This document shows positions 1-7,340 of a stretch of 64,000 nucleotides of DNA, piece by piece. Within the stretch, counting starts at the first letter, position 1. Every line of letters starts with the position of its first letter. The position numbers and the translations under genes were made by a program. The notes under the pieces were generated by a model. That model searched no databases. It was not told the origin of the DNA and worked only from the letters and a program-made list of their open reading frames with translations. This DNA comes from Desulfomicrobium sp. ZS1 (GTDB lineage: Bacteria; Desulfobacterota; Desulfovibrionia; Desulfovibrionales; Desulfomicrobiaceae): NCBI RefSeq assembly GCF_024204645.1, contig NZ_CP100351.1, forward strand, positions 496,001 through 560,000, given 5' to 3'.

Positions 1-1
1 G

Positions 2-877
2 CGCTCCGTGCTGCGCGCGACGGATGTGGACGACCCCTCGCCCTGGCTCGCGCGGGCTGGCTTCGCCATTCCCATTTTTCGCGAAGACGTGCTGGACGGA
101 TTCGTGCTGCTGGGCCCACCCATCAATCCGAAGGAAGAGTACGACGAGGAGGACTTCGAGCTGATGGACACCATGGCCCGGCACATATCGTCGGCCCTCT
201 TGAATATGCGCCTTTTGGACCAATTGGCCCGGTCGCGGGAGATGGAGATCATGGGCAAGGTGTCGGCCTTTGTGCTCCATGATTTGAAGAATCACGTCTA
301 TACGCTCTCGCTCATGGCCGACAACGCGCAAAAGCATATCGCCAATCCCGAGTTCCAGAAGGATATGGTTGACTCCCTGGGAAGCACGGTGGGCAAGATG
401 AAGATTCTCATTTCGCAGCTCAAAGGCCTCCCCGACCGTCATACCCTGAAGCGCGAGCCTGTGGGCCTTCTGTCCCTCGCAAAAGACGCCACCCGCCCAC
501 TGCCGCAGGAACGTCTGGACTTTCAGGGTCCGGACGCGCGGGTCATGGTCGACAGCGCGGAGATGGGCAAGGTGATCCTCAACCTTTGCCTCAACGCACT
601 GGAGGCTTCTACGCTGGGCCAAACCATATCCGTCACGGTCGGGGAGGATCCGGAACCGTTTGTACGGGTTACGGATCATGGCGTGGGCATTGCCGAGGAG
701 TTCATGGCCGGCGGTCTCTTCGAGCCGTTCAAGTCCACCAAGGCCAAGGGCATGGGGATAGGGCTCTATCAATGCAAGCAGATCGTGGAGGCCCACGGCG
801 GACGCATCGAAGTGCGCAGTGCGCTGGGCGAGGGTGCTGAATTTGTTGTCTGTATTGGGGACAGGCGGGATTTGTGA
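2..877 (+). CDS. prsK: PrsK-like sensor histidine kinase (3' part)
   Basis: This is the C-terminal part of a histidine kinase whose 5' end lies outside the window; the frame is open from base 2. Visible parts are a GAF-like stretch ending in a helix, an H-box (FVLHDLKNH, the phospho-acceptor His about 90 residues from the first visible Met) and an HATPase domain with N-box NLCLNALEAS, G1 DHGVGI and G2 GMGIGLY. The HDLKN form of the H-box and the directly following sigma-54 response regulator match the PrsK/PrsR pair of PEP-CTERM/exosortase systems (TIGR02916/TIGR02915). The partner should be the regulator at 1005. No exosortase or PEP-CTERM target lies in this window. Function is inferred from family and context. 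Confidence 0.8.
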   Translation, partial: RSVLRATDVDDPSPWLARAGFAIPIFREDVLDGFVLLGPPINPKEEYDEEDFELMDTMARHISSALLNMRLLDQLARSREMEIMGKVSAFVLHDLKNHVYTLSLMADNAQKHIANPEFQKDMVDSLGSTVGKMKILISQLKGLPDRHTLKREPVGLLSLAKDATRPLPQERLDFQGPDARVMVDSAEMGKVILNLCLNALEASTLGQTISVTVGEDPEPFVRVTDHGVGIAEEFMAGGLFEPFKSTKAKGMGIGLYQCKQIVEAHGGRIEVRSALGEGAEFVVCIGDRRDL

Positions 878-1004
878 GCATTTTTCGGTCAGGAAGTATG
901 GACTTGCGCTGGCTGGATGTGCTATTTTTTTTCATAAATATCTTTTTTTTGTCGCAGCATGACATGTTTTGCGGTCGAAAAATTCACAGTGAGTGGAGAC
1001 ATAA

Positions 1005-2375
1005 TTGGAACATCTGCTTATCGTTGACGATAACGAGGACGTCCTGACCCAGCTCAAATGGGGCCTGACTTCGGAATCCTACACGCTCCATTTGGCCGCC
1101 AATGTCGACGAGGCGCTAGCTGTCTTTCGCAAGCTCCGCCCCGGTGTGGTAACCTTGGACTTGGGCCTGCCTCCGCACGTGGAGTCTTCGGAGGAGGGGT
1201 TCCGGGGGCTGGTGGAGATGCTCAAGCTTGAGCCCTCGGCCAAGATTATTGTCGTCACCGGCAACGATGAGCGTGAAAACGCCTTGCAGGCAATCAAGCT
1301 GGGAGCCTTTGATTTTTTCCGCAAACCCATTGATCTGGACGAGCTGCGGGTCATCATCCGCCGCGCTTTTCATTTGCATGCCATCGAGCGGGAAAGCGTG
1401 GTCCAGCAGGACGAAGCCGCGAGCGAGGTCAAGGACAACTGCGGGATTGTGGGCTCATGCGCGGCCATGCGCGGGGTGCTCGGACTCATCGACAAGGTCG
1501 CGGCTTCGGACGTGCCGATCCTCATTTCCGGCGAAAGCGGTACGGGCAAGGAGCTGGTGGCCAGGGCCATCCATTCCAAGAGCCTGCGTAAGCACGGCCC
1601 CATGATCTGCATCAACTGCGGAGCAATCCCCGAAAACTTGATCGAATCCGAGCTGTTCGGGCATGAAAAAGGGGCTTTCACCGGTGCCGCCTCCATGGTC
1701 AGGGGCAAGGTCGAGTATGCCAGCGACGGGACTCTCTTTCTGGACGAGATCGGGGAACTGCCCGTCAACCTGCAGGTCAAGCTGCTCAGATTCCTGCAGG
1801 AGATGGTCATTCAGCGTGTCGGGGGCAGAAAGGACATCCCCGTCAATGTGCGCATCATCGCGGCCACGAACATCGATATCGCCGCGGCCATTGCCCAGGG
1901 GCGTTTTCGGGAAGATCTGTATTACCGCATCGGCGTGGTCAATATCCATCTTCCTCCCCTGCGGGAACGGGAAGATGACGTACGGATTCTGGCCGAATAT
2001 TTTCTGGAGCGCATCGCCCGCGACCTGGGCAAGCCCCTTGCCGGGTTCACGCCGGAGGCCCTGGCCTGTCTCAATACCTACGGCTGGCCAGGCAATATTC
2101 GCGAGCTTGAAAACAAGCTGCGGCGTGCAGTGCTGCTCGCGGACTCGACCCTGCTCACGGCCGAGGAATTGGGTTTCGGGGAGAGCGCCTTTGCCCTGAA
2201 CGGGCTCGGCCTGGCGGATAAAACCTTGAAGGAAGCTCGCGCCATGCTTGAAAAGAAGATGGTTTTGGCAGCCCTGGCCAAGTTCGAGGGCAATATAGTA
2301 AAAGCTTCCGAAGCGCTCGGGATCAGCCGGCCGACCATGTATGACCTTTTGAAGAAACACGAGATCGAAAATTAG
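1005..2375 (+). CDS. prsR: PrsR-like sigma-54-dependent response regulator
   Basis: This 456-residue transcription activator has a receiver domain (phospho-acceptor Asp52, conserved KP near residue 107), an AAA+ domain with Walker A GESGTGKE at about 176-183 and the sigma-54 contact loop GAFTGA at about 223-228, and a C-terminal Fis-type helix-turn-helix. The start is TTG at 1005, preceded by GAGTGGAG; the protein then opens with the typical receiver start MEHLLIVDDNED. In PEP-CTERM systems PrsR works with RpoN to switch on exopolysaccharide and PEP-CTERM genes. It follows the PrsK-like kinase by 127 nt. Near-consensus sigma-54 sites at 2621 and 6305 are possible local targets (inference). 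Confidence 0.88.
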   Translation: MEHLLIVDDNEDVLTQLKWGLTSESYTLHLAANVDEALAVFRKLRPGVVTLDLGLPPHVESSEEGFRGLVEMLKLEPSAKIIVVTGNDERENALQAIKLGAFDFFRKPIDLDELRVIIRRAFHLHAIERESVVQQDEAASEVKDNCGIVGSCAAMRGVLGLIDKVAASDVPILISGESGTGKELVARAIHSKSLRKHGPMICINCGAIPENLIESELFGHEKGAFTGAASMVRGKVEYASDGTLFLDEIGELPVNLQVKLLRFLQEMVIQRVGGRKDIPVNVRIIAATNIDIAAAIAQGRFREDLYYRIGVVNIHLPPLREREDDVRILAEYFLERIARDLGKPLAGFTPEALACLNTYGWPGNIRELENKLRRAVLLADSTLLTAEELGFGESAFALNGLGLADKTLKEARAMLEKKMVLAALAKFEGNIVKASEALGISRPTMYDLLKKHEIEN

Positions 2376-2620
2376 GAGATTTTTTAATATTCTATAAAGA
2401 TTGGAGTTTTTTTTCGGTGTCAGGAGGCGACACGAAGATTATTTTTCTGGATAGATGATTCAAAAGAGTGATACACGCTTTTTAAAAATGGCCCGTCATA
2501 TAGTGCAGTTGCGGGGTGCGTGACGGATTCAGGTGCAAATCTTTTTTCGACAGCGTATGCATTTTTTTTTATTTCTTTTTTATAATCAAGATGTTGTGAA
2601 ATAATATTCCCAGAATTTTC
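2376..2620. other. AT-rich intergenic region upstream of a sigma-54 promoter
   Basis: No gene is seen. The region has several T-runs and a short hairpin (GTGTC/GACAC near 2417-2435) that could end prsR transcription. The remainder is the space where an enhancer-bound sigma-54 activator would sit relative to the promoter at 2621; no clear activator repeat was recognised. Confidence 0.4.
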
Positions 2621-2637
2621 TTGGCGTGATCGTTGCT
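2621..2637 (+). promoter_or_regulatory. Sigma-54 (RpoN) promoter, full consensus match
   Basis: TTGGCGTGATCGTTGCT matches every fixed position of YTGGCRYGNNNNTTGCW, with GG at -24, GC at -12 and correct spacing. The predicted start point is near 2648, about 70 nt before the ATG at 2719. This makes the GTG at 2626 implausible as a start codon and supports 2719 for the kinase. Confidence 0.8.
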
Positions 2638-2718
2638 ATGCCAACGTATTGCGAAACAGTGATGATCTCTGGTGTTTGCATCCCTGGTATAAAAAAGAAT
2701 TATAATGAGAGTGTTGGC

Positions 2719-4455
2719 ATGACAAAACGGTATGCGGAGCAAGATCACCTCTTTGAGTTGAACAGGGGGGGAACGGTGGGCCGGGAGGAGTGTTTCTCCC
2801 ACCGGCTTCATGAGCTTGACGATTCCAATGATGTTCGAGTGCTGAATGAACTCAAAGCCAAGCAGGGCGCGTTGTTGATACAGAACGAAGAATTGCGCAG
2901 GGCTCTGGACAACGTGGAGAAAAAATTAGCGATTTATTCGGATTTTTATGATTTTTCGCCCTATGGTTTGGTCAGCCTGGACGAACAGGGCCGCGTTTGG
3001 GAGGCAACCCCTTGGACAACCACTCAATTGGGCGTGGAAAGGGACGCGCTGCTTGGCTCGTCTTTTGGGCAGCGTGTCGCTTCACAGGATATGGAAAAAT
3101 TCAGGGTGCATCTTGATCTCGTGTTCAAGACAGGAGATCGGCAGAGTTGTGAGTTGATGCTCAAGCGGAAGAACATGCAGGATCTTCGGGTCAAAATAGA
3201 CAGCATCAAATCTGCAAATAGTGGCTGCGCCAATTTGTGCATGTCTGCTATGGAAGATAGTACCGGCATGAATGAGTCGAAACTTCTAAATAATTTATCT
3301 TCTCATGATGTTGATGAAATTTTTTATTCAAATGAAGATTGCTCTGTAGAAGGTGACGATAAATTTAAAATACTATTGCAGCAGTTTCATGCGATATTAA
3401 GTGATATCAGTGGAACGGTAATTATTGTTTCTCCAGATATGAGAGTTTTATGGTCGAATATAGTCAATGATTTCGGAATTAACTCGAATATATCAGAAAG
3501 TGTTTTGAAGTATTGCAATGATTTTGTGAGCAATTCTTCAGTGCTCTATGAAAAATCTGTTATCACTGATTGTTTTAATAGCGGAGAAAAAAAATCGTGC
3601 ATCGTTACGCATGGCGAATCTGTTTTGGATATACGGGCCTTTCCCGTTAAGGAAAATGGAAGTGTGAGCAGTGTGCTGCTGCTGGTGTGCGATGTCACGG
3701 GGAAAATGGCGATCCAGGCGGATGCGCAGTATGCCTGCCATCTTTTGTCACTCGGGGAACTGGCTGCGAGCGTCGCGCATGAGATAAACAATCCGGTCAA
3801 CGGCATCATCAATTACGGGCAAATACTGGTCAACGAATGCGGCGCAGAGAGCATGGAACGTGATCTGGGAGTGCGCATCCTCAAAGAGGGCGAGCGCATC
3901 GGCCGCCTCGTCAAGTCCCTCCTTTCCTACGCGCACGAAAGGCGAAAAGAGAAAAGAGCGACACAGGTCGCGACCATCCTTGAGGAAACCCTGGCCCTGA
4001 CCCAGGCCCAGATTCGCAAGGACGGCATTCAGCTTGTTCTCGACGTCCCTGAAAGCCTCCCCAAGGTCACGGCAAATTTGCAGCAAGTGCAGCAGGGGTT
4101 CATAAACATCATCAGCAATGCGCGTTATGCATTGAACGAAAAGTATCCGGGGTGGCATAAGGACAAATGTCTCGCGATCTCCGGCGAATCCGTCATGCTC
4201 GATGGCTGCCCTTTTGTGCGGGTGGCGTTTCTGGATCATGGGGGAGGGATAACAACCGAAAAACTCTCGTTTCTGACCAGACCGTTTTTCTCCACCAAGC
4301 CTTTTGGCAAGGGGACCGGGCTGGGGCTCAGCATTACGCAGAAGATCATCGATGATCACGGCGGTCATCTGCGGTTTGAGAGTGAAGAGGGGGAGTTTAC
4401 CCGCGTTATAATTGATTTGCCGGTTCATCAAAAAGATGAAGGATCATGTAAATGA
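2719..4455 (+). CDS. PAS sensor histidine kinase
   Basis: About 578 residues. A coiled coil with the motif IQNEELRRALDNVEKKL (about 53-70) leads into a PAS domain (YDFSPYGLVSLDEQG), then a second PAS-like region, then a HisKA domain with H-box SVAHEINNPVNG (His354) and an HATPase domain (NIISNARYAL, GGGITTEK, GKGTGLGLS). There are no membrane segments, so it is cytosolic. ATG 2719 is chosen because the in-frame GTG at 2626 lies inside the sigma-54 promoter. It overlaps the next regulator by 4 nt (ATGA), so the two form an operon and probably a cognate pair. The middle of the gene (about 3260-3600, the second PAS region) is markedly more AT-rich than both ends, which suggests domain shuffling. 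Confidence 0.87.
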   Translation: MTKRYAEQDHLFELNRGGTVGREECFSHRLHELDDSNDVRVLNELKAKQGALLIQNEELRRALDNVEKKLAIYSDFYDFSPYGLVSLDEQGRVWEATPWTTTQLGVERDALLGSSFGQRVASQDMEKFRVHLDLVFKTGDRQSCELMLKRKNMQDLRVKIDSIKSANSGCANLCMSAMEDSTGMNESKLLNNLSSHDVDEIFYSNEDCSVEGDDKFKILLQQFHAILSDISGTVIIVSPDMRVLWSNIVNDFGINSNISESVLKYCNDFVSNSSVLYEKSVITDCFNSGEKKSCIVTHGESVLDIRAFPVKENGSVSSVLLLVCDVTGKMAIQADAQYACHLLSLGELAASVAHEINNPVNGIINYGQILVNECGAESMERDLGVRILKEGERIGRLVKSLLSYAHERRKEKRATQVATILEETLALTQAQIRKDGIQLVLDVPESLPKVTANLQQVQQGFINIISNARYALNEKYPGWHKDKCLAISGESVMLDGCPFVRVAFLDHGGGITTEKLSFLTRPFFSTKPFGKGTGLGLSITQKIIDDHGGHLRFESEEGEFTRVIIDLPVHQKDEGSCK

Positions 4456-6164
4456 CCGGCAAAATTCTGATTCTCGATGACGAAGAGTCGATCAGGTTCA
4501 CGCTTTCACGATTTTTGCGGGCTGCCGGGCATACTGTGGTGACCGTTTCAAGTTGCGGTGACGCCTTGGCCAAAATTTCAGAAGAAGGCTTTGATGTCGT
4601 GTTCGCGGACATAATCCTCGAAGACGGTACGGGAATCGACATCCTGCGCGAGATCAAGGCACGAGGGCTGGCCTGTCCGGTGATCATGATCACCGGCGAT
4701 CCCGGTATCGAGACCGTGACCGATGCCATTCATCTGGGGGCCTTCGATTACATCCCAAAACCCGTCAAGCAGGAGGCGCTCTTGAACGCCACCCGTTTGG
4801 CCTTGTCCTACAAAGCCGCCAACGATGAGAAGGAGAGATACCGCTCAAACCTCGAAGCAATCTTCAGAAGCGTCAGAGAGGCTATCCTCTCTGTGAACAA
4901 CGCGTCCGTGCTGATCGAATTCAACGAGGCGGCCAGCGAAATGTGCGGGTTTTCCCAGGCCGACATCGGGAACCCAGTCAGTTTGCTGCCGCGAACGAGC
5001 GACGACAGGTTTGAGACGATTCTTGCGGAAGCGCTGACGAGCGGCCAGCCCCGCGAAGTGGATCGCGTCGAGTGCAGGGCGGTGAATGGAGTCCGCAAAG
5101 TGGTCAGTGCGCGGATTTATCCGCTGCTCAACACCCAGGGGCAATCCACCGGCGTGGTGATGATGCTGCGTGACGACACGCATGTGTCCAATCTGGAAAT
5201 GAAGCTGAGGGAGTACGGGCAGTTTCACCGCATCATCGGCAAGAGCGAGCCGATGCAGAAGGTCTACGCCCTGATAAAAACGCTGGCCAGCGTTCAGACC
5301 ACGGCCCTGATCACCGGCGAAAGCGGCACGGGCAAGGAGCTTGTCGCCGAAGCCCTGCATATGGCCGGAGATCTCAGCGACAAGCCCCTGGTCAAGGTGA
5401 ACTGCTCGGCCTTGCCCGAGAGCCTGCTTGAGAGCGAACTCTTTGGTCACGTCAAAGGGGCGTTCACGGGCGCGATCAAGGACAGCGAAGGGCGCTTTCA
5501 GAAAGCAAATGGCGGAACAATCTTTTTTGACGAGATTGGCGACCTCTCGCCGATGGTGCAGCTCAAGCTGTTGCGCGTCCTGGAAGAGCGGGAGTTTGAA
5601 CGGGTTGGAAGCTCCGCGACCGTGAAGGCCAATGTCCGAGTCATCGCGGCGACAAACAAGAATCTCCTGGAGCAGGTCAGTCAGGGAACGCTACGGGAGG
5701 ATCTCTATTACCGGCTCAAAGTGGTCGAGATCAAGCTGCCTCCCTTGCGCGCCCGGACTGAGGACATCCCGCTTCTTGTCGATCATTTTTGTGAACGGTT
5801 CAACGCGAAGTTTAAGAAGAACATCAAATCCGTGTCATCCGATGTTTTTCAGGCTTTCCTCAAATATTCATGGCCAGGCAACGTGCGCGAGCTTGAGCAT
5901 ACCATGGAGCATGCCTTTGTCCTTTGTAACAAGAGCGTCATCACGTATGACGATTTGCCCGCGGATTTCATGAAGTTGGCAGGAGTGCGTCGCTCCCGTC
6001 CCGAGGCTCAGAACGACGATGAGGGCGCGGTTCTTGCGGCCCTGAACACTACCGACTGGAACAAGGCAAAAGCTGCGCGGCTGCTCGGGATAGACCGGGT
6101 GACCTTGTATCGCAAGATCAAGAGATACGGTCTGGTTCGTGAGCCTCTCGACATGAAATTGTAG
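4452..6164 (+). CDS. Sigma-54-dependent response regulator with REC-PAS-AAA-HTH
   Basis: A 570-residue NtrC-type activator. The receiver domain opens [15 protein letters not shown] (phospho-acceptor Asp53, Lys103). A PAS domain follows (about 130-245), then an AAA+ domain with Walker A GESGTGKE (about 289-296) and GAFTGA at 336-341, and a Fis-like HTH near the end ([20 protein letters not shown]). The start overlaps the kinase stop by 4 nt, so the two are translationally coupled and probably form a two-component pair. The extra PAS between receiver and ATPase suggests a second, direct input. Its targets are unknown; the sigma-54 promoters at 2621 (its own operon) and 6305 are obvious candidates. 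Confidence 0.88.
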   Translation: MTGKILILDDEESIRFTLSRFLRAAGHTVVTVSSCGDALAKISEEGFDVVFADIILEDGTGIDILREIKARGLACPVIMITGDPGIETVTDAIHLGAFDYIPKPVKQEALLNATRLALSYKAANDEKERYRSNLEAIFRSVREAILSVNNASVLIEFNEAASEMCGFSQADIGNPVSLLPRTSDDRFETILAEALTSGQPREVDRVECRAVNGVRKVVSARIYPLLNTQGQSTGVVMMLRDDTHVSNLEMKLREYGQFHRIIGKSEPMQKVYALIKTLASVQTTALITGESGTGKELVAEALHMAGDLSDKPLVKVNCSALPESLLESELFGHVKGAFTGAIKDSEGRFQKANGGTIFFDEIGDLSPMVQLKLLRVLEEREFERVGSSATVKANVRVIAATNKNLLEQVSQGTLREDLYYRLKVVEIKLPPLRARTEDIPLLVDHFCERFNAKFKKNIKSVSSDVFQAFLKYSWPGNVRELEHTMEHAFVLCNKSVITYDDLPADFMKLAGVRRSRPEAQNDDEGAVLAALNTTDWNKAKAARLLGIDRVTLYRKIKRYGLVREPLDMKL

Positions 6165-6185
6165 CGTTTCTGATACATTTTTCAC

Positions 6186-6216
6186 ATGCAACGTTTCTGT
6201 TGCATGCAACGTTTCT
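6186..6216. repeat. Direct repeats with an embedded palindrome downstream of the regulator
   Basis: TGCAACGTTTCT occurs at 6187-6198 and again at 6205-6216, an 18-nt period. Between them lies the perfect palindrome GTTGCATGCAAC (6199-6210), and ATGCAAC/GTTGCAT (6186-6205) can form a hairpin. A further GCGTTTCTGATAC follows the stop codon of the regulator. It lies about 90 nt upstream of the sigma-54 promoter at 6305, the usual distance for an activator site, so an enhancer is as likely as a terminator. Confidence 0.45.
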
Positions 6217-6270
6217 TTCTTTCCGCATCCCAGTCCGCATGTATTTTCCATAGAAAAGCTCAACTATTTT

Positions 6271-6296
6271 AAAATGGTAAAAACAACCATTTTTTT
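6271..6296 (+). terminator. Rho-independent terminator after the kinase/regulator operon
   Basis: The stem AAAATGGT (6271-6278) pairs with ACCATTTT (6286-6293) across a 7-nt loop and runs into a T-tract. It ends just before the sigma-54 promoter at 6305, separating the two transcription units. Confidence 0.6.
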
Positions 6297-6304
6297 ATGT
6301 TTTA

Positions 6305-6321
6305 TTGGCACGAATGTTGTA
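6305..6321 (+). promoter_or_regulatory. Sigma-54 (RpoN) promoter, near-consensus
   Basis: TTGGCACGAATGTTGTA matches YTGGCACG-N4-TTG with exact spacing; the only deviation is T instead of C in the -12 GC pair. The start point is predicted near 6332, about 105 nt upstream of the stand-alone receiver gene at 6437. Confidence 0.6.
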
Positions 6322-6436
6322 TTGATTCTGTCCAGTGGTTTCTTGGCAGTGCGGGTTCAGCTGTTGATCCCGACTTTGTGTTTCGGCGTAATTTCTTTCA
6401 AAAATTCATTTTTATGAAATTTTATTTGAAACAGTT

Positions 6437-6847
6437 ATGAGCGCAAACATACTTGTCATTGATGACGAAGAATCCATTCGATTCACATTTTGTAAATTTC
6501 TGGCCGAGAAAGGGAATAAAGTCAGCACATCGAAAAATTTATTGGACTCTATCTCAAAAATGAAAGAGACAATTTACGATGTGATAATTGTTGATATTAT
6601 TCTCGGTGATGGGTGTGGATTGGATGTCTTAAAAAAAGTTGATCGCAACGAAGTTGAAACTCAGGTGATCATAATGACGGCATATCCGACCATGGAAACA
6701 ATTGACATGAGTTTCAAAATGCACGCTGCGGATTATATTATAAAGCCAATAAGGCAGAATGAACTTATTTCTTCTGTAAACAATATCATACAGAGTAAAT
6801 TGTCGTTGCGTAAGAATAGTATTGAAAAAAATGAAATTTTTGTATAA
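6437..6847 (+). CDS. Stand-alone receiver-domain response regulator
   Basis: This 136-residue protein is essentially one receiver domain: acidic pair IDDEES, phospho-acceptor Asp53 in VDIILGDG, a conserved Thr in IIMTAYPT and Lys103 in IIKPIRQ. There is no DNA-binding or ATPase domain. It closely resembles the receiver of the activator at 4452 (shared [11 protein letters not shown] and DIIL.DG stretches) and lies after its own sigma-54 promoter, so it may act as a phosphate sink or a diffusible relay for the preceding kinase (inference). The gene is strikingly AT-rich compared with its neighbours, which points to separate ancestry. The start is ATG; no strong ribosome site is visible. Confidence 0.85.
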   Translation: MSANILVIDDEESIRFTFCKFLAEKGNKVSTSKNLLDSISKMKETIYDVIIVDIILGDGCGLDVLKKVDRNEVETQVIIMTAYPTMETIDMSFKMHAADYIIKPIRQNELISSVNNIIQSKLSLRKNSIEKNEIFV

Positions 6848-6947
6848 TTTTTTATGTTCGATAAAATGTAATTGTAAATGCATGAATGCTTAATTCTTTT
6901 CTATATATTTTGAAATCTATAATCTGATAATCATCATTTATGAGTAT

Positions 6948-7000
6948 AAATGGTGTTGTTGTAAAAGTTTTTATTTGCAACAACACCATTTATTTTATCT
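6948..7000. terminator. Strong hairpin after the receiver gene
   Basis: Perfect 14-bp arms AAATGGTGTTGTTG (6948-6961) and CAACAACACCATTT (6978-6991) flank a 16-nt AT-rich loop, followed by TATTTTATCTTTTATT. It probably ends + strand transcription from the receiver gene, and may also act on the - strand gene that ends at 7029. Confidence 0.6.
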
Positions 7001-7028
7001 TTTATTGTCGTCCAGAATAAATTTTATT

Positions 7029-7277
7029 TCATTTTCGGTTAAGATCTGCGCGGCGGGCCATTTTTTTACGGTCGCTCCGCGATTGTGCGACGTAATGCCG
7101 GATTGTTTTTTTCGCTTGCTCGTTTTTGATTCCATCAAGCTGGAATGATTCCTCCTGCTGCTGGTCCGTTTCCCGCCGACCGCTCACGCGCCTTCTGTCC
7201 GTCTGCTGTCTGCGGTCGCTGCCCCGCGTTGCTGGGCTCATGTCTGCACGCAAGGTTTGAGGAGGGGGCGTGTTCAT
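7029..7277 (-). CDS. Small basic hypothetical protein
   Basis: 82 residues, rich in Arg, Gln and Lys (SDRRQQTDRRRVSGRRETDQ), with no signal peptide, membrane segment or recognised domain. The start ATG is preceded by AAAGGA at good spacing. The gene lies 63 nt downstream of the cyclic glucan synthase gene on the same strand, so co-transcription is likely. It is probably cytosolic and may bind nucleic acid or another polyanion, but that rests only on charge. It is kept because of the good ribosome site; an artefactual ORF is not excluded. Confidence 0.5.
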   Translation of the reverse strand: MNTPPPQTLRADMSPATRGSDRRQQTDRRRVSGRRETDQQQEESFQLDGIKNEQAKKTIRHYVAQSRSDRKKMARRADLNRK

Positions 7278-7340
7278 TTTCCATCCTTTGAGGGCCTGAG
7301 GTTTGGTACTTTGCCGAAATGTTTTGGCAAATTTCGATTT

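Noticed and set aside
900-960. CTGGCTGGATGTGCT upstream of prsR as a sigma-54 promoter
   Set aside because: The GG to GC distance is two bases too short, which sigma-54 does not tolerate.
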